Shown piece after piece: positions 34,039-42,223 of a stretch of 64,000 nt of DNA. The position numbers and the translations under genes were made by a program. The number at the start of each line of letters is the position of its first letter. The first letter of the stretch is position 1. The stretch lies in assembly GCF_041916735.1 (NCBI RefSeq), contig NZ_JAYRYY010000001.1; one strand, given 5' to 3'. The DNA comes from Zoogloea sp016790385 (GTDB lineage Bacteria > Pseudomonadota > Gammaproteobacteria > Burkholderiales > Rhodocyclaceae). The notes beneath the pieces are model-generated. The model made no database searches and was not told the origin of the DNA. It saw nothing but the letters and a program-made list of their open reading frames with translations.

Positions 34039-34920
34039 TTACACCCGGTCGGTGACCCGGGCGCCAAACAGGCCGCGGGGCATGAAGAAGAGGATGAAGA
34101 GGATCAGCACGAAGGGGATCGCGTCCTTGTAGGCCGACGACAGGTAGCCGGCGCCCATGGATTCGAGGATGCCCACCAGCAGGCCGCCCACCACGGCGCC
34201 CAGGCCGTTGCCCAGCCCGCCGAGCACTGCGGCGACGAAGCCTTTGAGGCCCATCATGATCCCGGCGTCGTAGGAGGTGAGGGTGATTGGCGTGACCAGG
34301 ATGCCGCCCAGGGCACCCAGGGCTGCCGACATGGCAAAGCTCATGAACAGCACCCCATTGGTGTTGATGCCCACCAGCTCCGCCGCCACCCGGTTGTAGG
34401 AGGTGGCCAGCATGGCCTTGCCCGACAGGGTGCGGTTGAAGAAGTACCACAGCACCACCACCACGATGGCGGTGACGCCAAGCACCCACAGGCTCTGGGG
34501 CATCAGGGTGGCACCGAGGATCTCGATCGGCTCGTCGCCCGAAAAGGCCGGCAGGCTGTGGGTGCCCTTGCCGAAGATCACCGCAGTGAGGCCGCGGATC
34601 ACCAGGGAGGCGCCGATGGTGATGATGATCAGGGTGACGGTTTCGGCGCCCTTCACCGGCTCGATAGCCAGCTTTTCGATCAGCACCCCGACCACGGCCG
34701 GCACCAGGATGGCCAGCACCAGGGCCGCCGGCAGGGGCAGGCCGGACTGTACGAAGAACACCGCCAGCATTCCGCCCAGCATGATGAACTCGCCCTGGGC
34801 AAAGTTGATCACGTTGCTGGCGTTGTAGATCAGGGTGAAACCCAGGGCGGCCAGGGCATAGGTGGCGCCCACCGTGACCCCGGAGAAGAGGAATTGCAGG
34901 AACTGGGCAAGCATGTTCAT
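34039..34920 (-). CDS. livH: Branched-chain-type ABC permease LivH
   Basis: 293 residues and about eight helices. It begins MNMLAQFLQFLFSGVTVGATYALAALG and contains NASNVINFAQGEFIMLGG. AGGAGG 3 nt upstream of the ATG at 34920 decides the start, although the frame opens earlier. First gene of the leftward transporter operon; an operator-like element lies about 128 bp upstream. Confidence 0.93.
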   Translation of the reverse strand: MNMLAQFLQFLFSGVTVGATYALAALGFTLIYNASNVINFAQGEFIMLGGMLAVFFVQSGLPLPAALVLAILVPAVVGVLIEKLAIEPVKGAETVTLIIITIGASLVIRGLTAVIFGKGTHSLPAFSGDEPIEILGATLMPQSLWVLGVTAIVVVVLWYFFNRTLSGKAMLATSYNRVAAELVGINTNGVLFMSFAMSAALGALGGILVTPITLTSYDAGIMMGLKGFVAAVLGGLGNGLGAVVGGLLVGILESMGAGYLSSAYKDAIPFVLILFILFFMPRGLFGARVTDRV

Positions 34921-35047
34921 TGCCCTCCTGCTCGGTCGGTCTCGCATCGGCGGTTCATGATGTCTCCTGTCGTGATTGTTGTAGAGCGGATGCTCCGCAC
35001 TGGACGGCGGATTCTGTATTTTGTAATCGATTCCGTAGATTAGAAAT

Positions 35048-35083
35048 GATACAAAAAGACTAGTCAACACAAAAATATGTATC
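35048..35083. promoter_or_regulatory. Operator-like element upstream of livH
   Basis: GATACA at 35048, GTCAACA at 35063 and TGTATC ending at 35083. The same arrangement (GATACA, GTCAACA, TGTATC) occurs at 40151-40187 before the diiron oxygenase. The end halves are inverted repeats of each other. The surrounding 34921-35279 gap has no gene; its GC-rich right half (about 35100-35279) shows nothing I can assign. Confidence 0.6.
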
Positions 35084-35279
35084 AAATCGGTTATGGGTGC
35101 AGAAATGCACACGGGCAGGCCGCAACAAGACCTCGCCACGGGGCGAGGCCTGAACCGAATGAGTGGAAAAGCAGGAGGGGGCGCGGCGGCCTGAGTGGGC
35201 TGGGGTGGATCGAAGCGGGCAGAGGGACAGCCCAGCCCCGGAAGGCGGCCTCACGCCCCGGGGCTGCGCCGGGGCGGGA

Positions 35280-36089
35280 TCAGGCGGTGGCGGCGGGCTG
35301 TTCGCTGTCCCGGGTTGAGCCCAGGCGCAGGGAGAGAGAGCGAGCAGCGCGCTTCAGCTCGGTGATCACCGGGCTGTCCTGGCCCATGTCGATGGACCCT
35401 TCGACGCCAACGATGATGAGGGCCATCGTGAGCTCGTTCTTGAAGTTGAACACCGGGGCCGACACGGCCTCCACGCCCTTCACCGCGTAGTTGCCGGAGA
35501 TGGCCGAGACACCGCGTTGTTCCACCTCGGCGAGCAGGCCCCAGGCGTCGTCCAGGCTGTGCACGCCGGGGGGCAGGTTGTTGCCGGAGAGTTCTTTCAG
35601 GATCAGGGGCTGCACCTGGCTGCGCGGAAGCCAGGTGGCAAACACGCGGCCGGCGGCGGAGTTGAGCAGGCTGAGGCGGGTGCCCGTGACCACGTTGACG
35701 GTGATCGCCCGACGCGGCCGCTCCCAGCGCACCACCACCGGGCCGCTGTCACCCCACACGGCCAGTGCCGTGGTTTCGTTGATCTGATCGCGCAGCTCGG
35801 CAATGGCGGCCATGCCTAGTCGCACCCGGTCGAGGCGATCGATGGCCACCAGCCCGATGTTGAGCGCGAAGGGCCCCAGGTTGTAGCGGGAGGTGAGGGG
35901 GTCCTGCTCCACAAGGCCGGCACGGATCAGGCTGACGAGGTAGCGGTGGGCCTTGGAAGGCGGCATCTCGGCGGCGGCGGCGATGTCCTTGAGCATCATC
36001 GAGCGCTTGCCACCGACCATCGCCTTGAGAATGCCCATACCCACTTCCAGGGACTGGACTCCGTGTTTACCTTCCAGCTCTTCGCTCAT
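35280..36089 (-). CDS. IclR-family transcriptional regulator
   Basis: 269 residues. An N-terminal winged helix (LKDIAAAAEMPPSKAHRYLVSLIRAGLVEQD) is followed by the IclR effector domain (SLLNSAAGRVFATWLP, GVSAISGNYAVKGVEAVSAPVFN). Family members sense aromatic acids and other catabolic signals. It lies between the liv operon and divergent paaY, so it is a candidate regulator of uptake and side genes. The effector is unknown. Confidence 0.9.
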   Translation of the reverse strand: MSEELEGKHGVQSLEVGMGILKAMVGGKRSMMLKDIAAAAEMPPSKAHRYLVSLIRAGLVEQDPLTSRYNLGPFALNIGLVAIDRLDRVRLGMAAIAELRDQINETTALAVWGDSGPVVVRWERPRRAITVNVVTGTRLSLLNSAAGRVFATWLPRSQVQPLILKELSGNNLPPGVHSLDDAWGLLAEVEQRGVSAISGNYAVKGVEAVSAPVFNFKNELTMALIIVGVEGSIDMGQDSPVITELKRAARSLSLRLGSTRDSEQPAATA

Positions 36090-36126
36090 GATGGTGATTC
36101 TCGGGTAAGGTTGCGTATGTTACGTA

Positions 36127-36136
36127 TTGCGCAATA
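36127..36136. promoter_or_regulatory. Palindrome in the iclR-paaY divergent spacer
   Basis: ATTGCGCAAT is a perfect 10-bp palindrome, with a second TTGCG 5' of it at 36110-36114. It sits between the divergent iclR and paaY starts and could be an IclR autoregulatory site. Confidence 0.35.
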
Positions 36137-36184
36137 GATTTCATTATAAGAAACCCAGTGTCAAGCCAAGGAGACAAGGAAACC

Positions 36185-36805
36185 ATGACAACACGCCTGC
36201 GCGTTTATGCCATCGACGGCATCGTTCCGGTGGTTCACCCCAGCGCCCACGTCCATCCTTCCGCCGTGCTCATCGGCGACGTGATCGTCGGCCCCGACTG
36301 CTACGTGGGGCCCTGCGCCAGCCTGCGCGGCGACTTCGGCCGTCTGATCCTGGAACGTGGTGCCAACCTGCAGGATACCTGCGTCATGCACGGCTTTCCC
36401 GGCACCGACACGGTGGTGGAAGAAGACGGCCACATCGGCCATGGTGCTGTGCTGCACGGCTGTCGCATCCGGCGCAATGCCCTGGTGGGGATGAACGCGG
36501 TGATCATGGACAACGCCGTCATCGGTGAGTCGTCCATCGTTGCCGCCTCGGCCTTCGTCAAGGCCGGGATGGAGATCCCGCCCCGTATGCTGGTCGCAGG
36601 CATGCCGGCCAAGGTGATCCGCGAACTCAGCGACGAGGAAATCCGCTGGAAAGGGGAGGGGACGGCGACCTACCAGGACCTGACCCGTCGCTGCCTTGCC
36701 ACCCTGGTGGAAACCGACCCGCTGAGTGAAGTCGAGCCGGATCGCAAGCGCATCCACATGCCTGACGTGGTGCCGCTGGTGGCGCTGCGCAAGAAGGAGG
36801 AATGA
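36185..36805 (+). CDS. paaY: Phenylacetate-pathway thioesterase PaaY (gamma-carbonic-anhydrase fold)
   Basis: 206 residues of left-handed beta-helix hexapeptide repeats, with metal-binding histidines in VMHGFPG, HIGHGAVLHGC. PaaY hydrolyses dead-end CoA esters formed when the oxepin intermediate rearranges, protecting the cell. ATG 36185 is preferred over an upstream GTG because AAGGA lies 5 nt ahead. It is convergent with paaX and divergent from iclR. Confidence 0.93.
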   Translation: MTTRLRVYAIDGIVPVVHPSAHVHPSAVLIGDVIVGPDCYVGPCASLRGDFGRLILERGANLQDTCVMHGFPGTDTVVEEDGHIGHGAVLHGCRIRRNALVGMNAVIMDNAVIGESSIVAASAFVKAGMEIPPRMLVAGMPAKVIRELSDEEIRWKGEGTATYQDLTRRCLATLVETDPLSEVEPDRKRIHMPDVVPLVALRKKEE

Positions 36806-36905
36806 CACCCCTTGAACTGCTGTAAGGGCCAATTGTCAGGGCTCGCGGTCGGATGAACCCGACCCCACCGGACCGCGCTGTCTGGCGCTGCGCCGGGTCA
36901 GCGCG

Positions 36906-37850
36906 TCAGGCCAGCGGGTCGGCTTCGCGGAAGCGTTCGAGCAGCACGGGGGAGGCCTCCGGTGTCTGTCCGTTGGCAAGCTGGAAGAGGGAGTCCAGAT
37001 GACTCTCGGAGGCAGGCAGCAGGCGTCGGTAAACCTCCTTGCACAGCAGGCGGGCCTTCTGGCCCGGCCACTCGGCGGGGAGCAGCACATCGGGCAGCTC
37101 GGGGTCGCGCAGGAGCAGACGACGGTAGTCGTGGATCAACAGGGTGCGCAGCAGAAAGGCGCTCTCGCCGTCGATGTCCACCTGCACGTCGGCGCGCAGC
37201 TGCGCCAGCACCGGCTGGTAGCGCTCGACGAATTCGGCGTACATGCCGGCGAGGCGCTCCAGGTTCCAGGCGCCGTGCACCATGTCCACATCGTTGGCGG
37301 CGTTGCCGAACTGGGCGTCGGCGGCGAGCAGGGGTTTCAGCTTGCCCAGCAGGTCGGCCAGGCCTTCGGCGATCAGGGCATCGAAGGCCGCTGAGAGATC
37401 GGCGCTGGGGTGCACAAAGAAGTTTCCCCCAATGACCCCGAAACCCTGCCAGAACAAGGCTCGGCGCAGGGCTTCGCGCTCCTTGGGGTTGAGTTCGCCG
37501 ACCGTCACGATGAGGCGCCAGCGGCGGTCCCATTGGGGGGCGCTGGAGGCGTAGATGTGGCGGGAGGCTTCCTCGAAGCGGCGCTGGCCGGAGGGCGTCA
37601 GCAGGTAATCGGTGCGCCGGCCCGAAGGCTCGGTGCGCAGCCATTCCTCTTTGGCAAGGCGGAACACCGAGGTGCGTATCAGGCGCTCGTTGAGCTCCAG
37701 GGGCTCGAGGAGGCGGATCAGGCTACCCAGCCAGATCCGGCCGCCGCGGGGCAGCACGGCGTCACCGAAAACCGAAATGATGAGGGAGCCGGCCTGCACG
37801 CGGCCCTGCTGGCGGAAGTCGTCGAGACGTTTCTGGATCGGGGGAAGCAC
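36906..37850 (-). CDS. paaX: Phenylacetate repressor PaaX
   Basis: About 314 residues if it starts at the GTG 37850 (VLPPIQKRLDDF). An N-terminal winged helix (GGRIWLGSLIRLLEPL...RTSVFRLAKEEWL) is followed by PaaX central and C-terminal domains. PaaX represses paa genes and releases them on binding phenylacetyl-CoA. The frame is open to 38024, but those 58 residues overlap the upstream reductase gene and look non-coding. No convincing ribosome-binding site is seen, so the exact start is uncertain. Confidence 0.9.
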   Translation of the reverse strand: MLPPIQKRLDDFRQQGRVQAGSLIISVFGDAVLPRGGRIWLGSLIRLLEPLELNERLIRTSVFRLAKEEWLRTEPSGRRTDYLLTPSGQRRFEEASRHIYASSAPQWDRRWRLIVTVGELNPKEREALRRALFWQGFGVIGGNFFVHPSADLSAAFDALIAEGLADLLGKLKPLLAADAQFGNAANDVDMVHGAWNLERLAGMYAEFVERYQPVLAQLRADVQVDIDGESAFLLRTLLIHDYRRLLLRDPELPDVLLPAEWPGQKARLLCKEVYRRLLPASESHLDSLFQLANGQTPEASPVLLERFREADPLA

Positions 37851-37932
37851 TTGATCTGCCGCGTGATTCTGGCGTGAAACGCGGCAGTGTAGCGACTCGC
37901 AGGCGTTCTGGGTAGCGTGCCTCCGGCGCCGT

Positions 37933-38982
37933 TCAGAAGCTGAGAAGGTGATCTGCATCGGCCACCACGGGTTGCTGCTGGGCAAAGAAACCCTCGGTGT
38001 GAATGCGCTCCCGGGCCGCGCCAAGGGCTGTTACGGTGGCCACGCAGTTGTCCACAAAAGCCGGGCTCCCCGCCGCAAAGACCGTGTGTTTCGACAGGTC
38101 GGGGAAGAGCCCGGGCAGCACCGCATCAATGCGACCGCCCAGGCAATCGTCGCGGCTTTCGCGGGTCAGGGTGATCTTGTAGTCGAAACTGCGGTGCTTG
38201 GTGCGCCACCAGGCCAGCATGCCGCGGCCGTAAACGTCGGCTTCGCTGCGGGCCGAGAAGAGCAGGGTGACCGGCTTGCGGAAGCCTCGCCGCAGGGCGG
38301 CTTCGGTGAGGGCCAGGATGGGGGCCAGACCGGTGCCGGCGGCCAGGCACAGCACCGGGGTGTCCACGCCGGGGTCGCCGATGAAGGTGCCGTAGGCGCC
38401 CGACACCTTGACGCTCTCGCCCAAGCCCAGGCTGTCGTGAATCCAGTTGCTGGTCACGCCGCCATCGGCGCGGGCCACCTGTAGTACCAGTTCGCCGTCG
38501 GGGCGCGGGGCGTTGGAGATGGAGTAGGCGCGGGCCGGGATGTCGGCACGCGGGTTGCCAAGCGTCACGTACTGGCCAGGCCAGTAGCGAATGGGCTGGC
38601 CCACCGGGCGCAGGCGCAGCTCCACCACCCGCTCGGCGACGGCTCGCTTGTCGGTGACCACGAAGAGAGCGTCCTCCCGGGGCGGAAAGAGCTTGGGCCG
38701 GGCGTCCTCGGTGCCCCATTCGATGCTCAGTTCATCGGAGATCGGCTTGGCCATGCACATCAGGCCATAGCCCTGGCGCCGCTCCTCCTGGGACAAGGCC
38801 ATGTCGAGCACCATGCCCTGGTCAAACTGACCTGAGGTGACCTTGACCTTGCATTCGCCACAGGCGCCGGCGCGGCAGTTGTTGGGCAGGGCATAGCCGG
38901 CCTTCTCGAGGGCCATCAGTACGGTGTCGCCATAGGCGCAGTCCACCGACTTGCCCGAGGGTTGCATGATGATGCGGGACAT
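37933..38982 (-). CDS. Ferredoxin-flavoprotein reductase, partner of the diiron oxygenase
   Basis: 349 residues. An N-terminal plant-type [2Fe-2S] domain (CRAGACGEC with a further Cys in GLMCMAKP) is followed by an FAD domain (RAYSISNAP) and an NAD domain (LAAGTGLAPILALTEA, GSPAFVDNC). This order matches reductases of multicomponent oxygenases (PhC/TmoF/BenC type), not PaaE, whose ferredoxin domain is C-terminal. ATG 38982 is chosen because AGGAAG precedes it; the ATG at 39003 abuts a hairpin and has no ribosome-binding site. It feeds electrons to the diiron protein upstream. Confidence 0.85.
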   Translation of the reverse strand: MSRIIMQPSGKSVDCAYGDTVLMALEKAGYALPNNCRAGACGECKVKVTSGQFDQGMVLDMALSQEERRQGYGLMCMAKPISDELSIEWGTEDARPKLFPPREDALFVVTDKRAVAERVVELRLRPVGQPIRYWPGQYVTLGNPRADIPARAYSISNAPRPDGELVLQVARADGGVTSNWIHDSLGLGESVKVSGAYGTFIGDPGVDTPVLCLAAGTGLAPILALTEAALRRGFRKPVTLLFSARSEADVYGRGMLAWWRTKHRSFDYKITLTRESRDDCLGGRIDAVLPGLFPDLSKHTVFAAGSPAFVDNCVATVTALGAARERIHTEGFFAQQQPVVADADHLLSF

Positions 38983-39003
38983 TGGGGCTTCCTGTTTTTT
39001 CAT

Positions 39004-39029
39004 GCGGGGTCGAAGGAATTCGACCCCGC
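39004..39029 (-). other. Stem-loop between the diiron and reductase genes
   Basis: GCGGGGTCGA (39004-39013) pairs perfectly with TCGACCCCGC (39020-39029); one further A-T pair closes a 4-nt loop. On the minus strand no T-run follows. It probably marks mRNA processing that sets oxygenase-to-reductase ratio. Confidence 0.55.
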
Positions 39030-39050
39030 AGTCTGGATTAATCGAGCTGC

Positions 39051-40079
39051 TCAGAACACCGGGATGATGTCTTCCATGTCCAGGTCGCTGACCTCCTGGC
39101 CAGTGATGCCCACCTCGGGGATGGCCGGGAAGGGGATGTTGTAGCGGTCGAGGACGCCCTTCAGGTTGATCATCGCGTTCTTCCAGTTTTGCAGCTTGGC
39201 CTCGTAGGTGGGGATGCCGAAACCCGCGCCGCGGGCCACTTCCTCGGCCTCGCGCTGGTTGTCGATGAAGTCGGCGGGCAGGTCCCAGAACTCCATGGGC
39301 GGCTCGAACAGCACCGCCGACAGGAACAGGTAGCCGGCGCGGATCTGCTTCGTGACGATGGCCTTGGTCTCTTCCTTGAGCCCCGGGTAGTCCCGCTCCA
39401 TCACGGCCATACAGATGGCCATATGGCGGCCTTCGTCGCGGCCGATGTTCTTGAAACCTTCCTTGAAGACCGCTTCCCGGGAGTTGTCGAACATCTGCTT
39501 GAAGATGGTGGCAGCGGCGATCTCACCCATCAGGAAGGAGCTGAACAGTACGGCCAGGTCGTACTTGGGTACGGCCTGCTTGTAGCCGGTCCAGTAGCGG
39601 CCGCCATTGAAGTAGAGCCAGCGCACATTCTTCTGGAGGCGCTTGCCCAGCTCGGTCCTGGGTTCGTAGGTCAGCGGGTCGGGGTGGCCGAGCATCCTGG
39701 TGATGGCCAGGCCACACATGATTTCGTGGTTCTGCTCGTCCCGGGTCACCGAGAAGAAGCACTTGCGCACCGGGTCTTCCTCATGGACCTCGTAGGTCTT
39801 GATCAGCGCCTCGGCGAAAACCGGGGGCGCGGAGGCGTCGAACACCGACAGCAGGCTCCACCAATAGGCAATGGATTCGCGCTCTTCCCAGCTGTAGCTG
39901 TCCACATCCAGGGTGTCCCAGGGGAGCTTTTCCGGGTCCCAGTTCTCGCGTAGGGCGGCTTCCCAGACTTCCTGCAGCTTCCTGGTCTTGCTGTTCCAGG
40001 ACAGGGGATAGATGTTGGGCTGCGGCGTTTCGGGCGGGAACTCCATCTTGTCGGCAAAACGTTCCTTGTGACTGGTCAT
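39051..40079 (-). CDS. Ferritin-like diiron oxygenase or desaturase of unknown substrate
   Basis: 342 residues, all-helical. Two ExxH motifs (E115-H118 in RDEQNHE and E216-H219 in RDEGRHM) each have an upstream helix Glu (E90 or E97; E186 in MGEIAAA), the pattern of ferritin-like diiron enzymes. The AurF pattern (H-x3-E-x2-H) is not present, and it is shorter than BoxB. It is followed by its own reductase and controlled from the paaN-divergent promoter. Role inferred: oxygenation of an aromatic or CoA-linked compound feeding the paa pathway. Confidence 0.75.
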   Translation of the reverse strand: MTSHKERFADKMEFPPETPQPNIYPLSWNSKTRKLQEVWEAALRENWDPEKLPWDTLDVDSYSWEERESIAYWWSLLSVFDASAPPVFAEALIKTYEVHEEDPVRKCFFSVTRDEQNHEIMCGLAITRMLGHPDPLTYEPRTELGKRLQKNVRWLYFNGGRYWTGYKQAVPKYDLAVLFSSFLMGEIAAATIFKQMFDNSREAVFKEGFKNIGRDEGRHMAICMAVMERDYPGLKEETKAIVTKQIRAGYLFLSAVLFEPPMEFWDLPADFIDNQREAEEVARGAGFGIPTYEAKLQNWKNAMINLKGVLDRYNIPFPAIPEVGITGQEVSDLDMEDIIPVF

Positions 40080-40150
40080 GACTCCTCCTTGGTGTGCTTG
40101 GGTTGTGCTTCGTCGGCATCCAAACCCTTTCGGGTTGTGAGGTTAATAGT

Positions 40151-40187
40151 GATACATAAATAAATTAATCGTCAACAAAAATGTATC
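40151..40187. promoter_or_regulatory. Operator-like element upstream of the diiron oxygenase
   Basis: GATACAT (40151-40157) and ATGTATC (40181-40187) are inverted, with GTCAACAAAAATGTATC at 40171-40187. It corresponds to the element at 35048-35083 before livH and lies 72 bp upstream of the minus-strand start at 40079. Confidence 0.6.
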
Positions 40188-40284
40188 GTTTAGTCGAAAT
40201 CTGGCAAAACCGCGCTGCCATGAAAAAATTCTTTTTCGGCGACATTTTCGGCGTGTAATTGACAATAAATAGCTGTTTTATAAG

Positions 40285-40388
40285 TGATTCCGTTTCTGTA
40301 AACTGATTCTGAAATGCAGAATATCTTTGCTTTGCCGACAATTAATTCGATACCGTGCATTGACATTAATCAATCATCTTTGTAACGT
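40285..40388 (+). promoter_or_regulatory. Putative paaN promoter region
   Basis: TTGACA at 40360-40365 is followed after 17 bp by TAACGT (40383-40388), a fair -35 and weak -10 for the operon starting at 40426. Upstream, TGATTC occurs at 40285 and 40304; TGATTC is the half-site I recall for E. coli PaaX. The 40080-40425 gap is AT-rich and contains no gene. Confidence 0.35.
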
Positions 40389-40425
40389 TTGCTCCAGGAG
40401 AACACACCCAACCGGAGACAAGACA

Positions 40426-42093
40426 ATGACGCACCCCCTGTTCGAGAAGCATCGCGCCACCCTGGAGGGCGCCCTCGGTGCCATCGCCGCCCGCAGCTAC
40501 TGGTCGGCCTTCCCCGAGATGCCCAGCCCCAAGCTCTACGGCGAGACAGCTCCCGATGACGGCAAGCGCGCCTTCGAAGCCCACCTGGGCAAGCAGTTCG
40601 AACTGGGTCAGCCGGGCCAGAGCGGCTGGCATGGTGGTGAGTCCTCGCCCTACGGCGTGGCCCTGGACGTGAGCTATCCGGTGTGTGATCCGGAAGCCTT
40701 GATTGCCGCCGGCCTCGAGGCCATGAAAGGCTGGCAGGCGGTGGGTGCCGATGGCCGCACCGGCATCTGTCTGGAGATCCTCGACCGCCTCAACAAGCAG
40801 AGCTTCGAGCTGGCCCACGCGGTGATGATGACCACCGGCCAGGGCTGGATGATGGCCTTCCAGGCCGGCGCGCCCCATGCCCAGGATCGCGGCCTCGAAG
40901 CCGTCGCCTACGCCTGGCGCGAACAGAGCTTTGTGCCCGCCGAGGCCGTGTGGGAGAAGCCCCAGGGCAAGAACCCGGCCCTGGTCATGAAGAAGCATTT
41001 CCAGATCGTCGGCCGCGGCATCGGCCTGGTGGTGGGCTGCGGCACCTTTCCCACCTGGAACACCTATCCGGGCCTGTTTGCGGCGCTGTCCACCGGCAAC
41101 GCGGTGATCATCAAGCCCCACAGCAACGCCATCCTGCCGGCGGCCATCACCGTGCGTACCATTCGCGCCGTGCTCGCCGAAAACGGCATCGACCCGAACC
41201 TGGTGAGCCTGTGTGTCACCGACAAGCGCGCCACCACCCAGGCTCTGGCCACCCACCCGGCGGTCAGGTCGGTGGATTTCACCGGCGGCAACGTGTTCGG
41301 CCAGTGGCTGATCGACAACGCCCGCCAGGCCCAGGTGTATGCCGAGCTGGCCGGCGTGAACAACATCGTCATCGACTCCACCAACGCCTACAAGGCGATG
41401 CTGGGCAACCTGGCCTTCACCCTGTCCCTGTACTCCGGCCAGATGTGCACCACCTCCCAGGCCATCTTTGTGCCGGCCGGTGGCATCCAGACCGAAGACG
41501 GCCCCAAGAGCTACGACGAGTTCTGCACCGATCTGGCCAAGGCCATCGAGCGCTTCCTGTCCAAGCCCGAAGTGGCCCACGCCGTGCTGGGCGCCATCCA
41601 GTCCGCCGACACCGCCGAGCGCATCGAGCTGGCCAACAGTGGCGCCCTGGGCAAGGTGGTGCTGGCCTCCACGGCCCTCGAGAACCCCGAATTCCCGGCT
41701 GCCAAGGTACGCACTCCGGTGCTCTTGGCCTGCGATGCCGCCGACGAAAAGGCCTACATGGAAGAGCGCTTCGGCCCCATCAGCTTCATCGTCAAGGTAG
41801 CCGACACGGCCGCCGCCATCGCCCTGTCGGAGCGGGTGGTCAGCACCCACGGTGCGCTCACTGCCGGCGTCTACTCCACCCGGCAGAGCGTCATCGACGC
41901 CATGACCGAGGCCACCTGGCGCAGCAAGGTGGCCCTGTCCATCAACCTCACCGGTGGCGTTTTCGTCAATCAGTCGGCGGCCTACTCCGACTACCACGGC
42001 ACCGGCGGCAACCCGGCGGCCAACGCCTCCTACGCCGATTCGGCCTTCGTCGCGAATCGTTTCCGCGTCATCCAGCGCCGCTACCACGTTTGA
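40426..42093 (+). CDS. paaN: Phenylacetate degradation aldehyde dehydrogenase PaaN
   Basis: 555 residues. An aldehyde dehydrogenase fold with catalytic Cys in SGQMCTTSQAIF and NAD-site residues in GTFPTWNTYPGLFAALSTGNAV. It lacks the C-terminal hotdog hydratase of PaaZ, so it matches PaaN, which oxidises the 3-oxo-5,6-dehydrosuberyl-CoA semialdehyde formed on ring opening. CCGGAGACAAGACA precedes the ATG at 40426. It is the first gene of the main paa operon; a long palindrome starts at its stop codon. Confidence 0.9.
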   Translation: MTHPLFEKHRATLEGALGAIAARSYWSAFPEMPSPKLYGETAPDDGKRAFEAHLGKQFELGQPGQSGWHGGESSPYGVALDVSYPVCDPEALIAAGLEAMKGWQAVGADGRTGICLEILDRLNKQSFELAHAVMMTTGQGWMMAFQAGAPHAQDRGLEAVAYAWREQSFVPAEAVWEKPQGKNPALVMKKHFQIVGRGIGLVVGCGTFPTWNTYPGLFAALSTGNAVIIKPHSNAILPAAITVRTIRAVLAENGIDPNLVSLCVTDKRATTQALATHPAVRSVDFTGGNVFGQWLIDNARQAQVYAELAGVNNIVIDSTNAYKAMLGNLAFTLSLYSGQMCTTSQAIFVPAGGIQTEDGPKSYDEFCTDLAKAIERFLSKPEVAHAVLGAIQSADTAERIELANSGALGKVVLASTALENPEFPAAKVRTPVLLACDAADEKAYMEERFGPISFIVKVADTAAAIALSERVVSTHGALTAGVYSTRQSVIDAMTEATWRSKVALSINLTGGVFVNQSAAYSDYHGTGGNPAANASYADSAFVANRFRVIQRRYHV

Positions 42094-42213
42094 ACCCGCG
42101 CATAAATCTACTGCGCCCGCCCAGCCCGGCCCTGCGATGCTCGCCGTACATGAGTACGGCTGCGCTTCTCGAACCGGCCTGAACGGGCTCGCTACGATTT
42201 CTGCACGAGTTCA
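42091..42213 (+). repeat. Stop-anchored long palindrome, copy 2
   Basis: It begins at the paaN stop TGA. Outer arms 42091-42108 and 42196-42213 pair at 15 of 18 positions; the apical stem GCCGTAC/GTACGGC is at 42143-42149 and 42154-42160 with a 4-nt loop. The right arm ends on the first base of the paaG Shine-Dalgarno AGGAG (42213-42217). Confidence 0.8.
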
Positions 42214-42223
42214 GGAGATTTGA

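Noticed and set aside
36847..36864. GGTCGG/CCGACC stem between paaY and paaX as a terminator
   Set aside because: Only 6 bp, no T-run on either strand.
37851..38024. 58-residue N-terminal extension of PaaX
   Set aside because: It overlaps the end of the upstream reductase gene, is Arg/Ser-rich and outside the normal PaaX length.
39051..40079. Benzoyl-CoA epoxidase BoxB
   Set aside because: Too short, no BoxC or benzoate-CoA ligase nearby, and motif spacing does not match what I know of BoxB.
40259..40284. TTGACA...TATAAG as the paaN promoter
   Set aside because: The spacer is only 14 bp; the TTGACA at 40360 with 17 bp spacing fits better.
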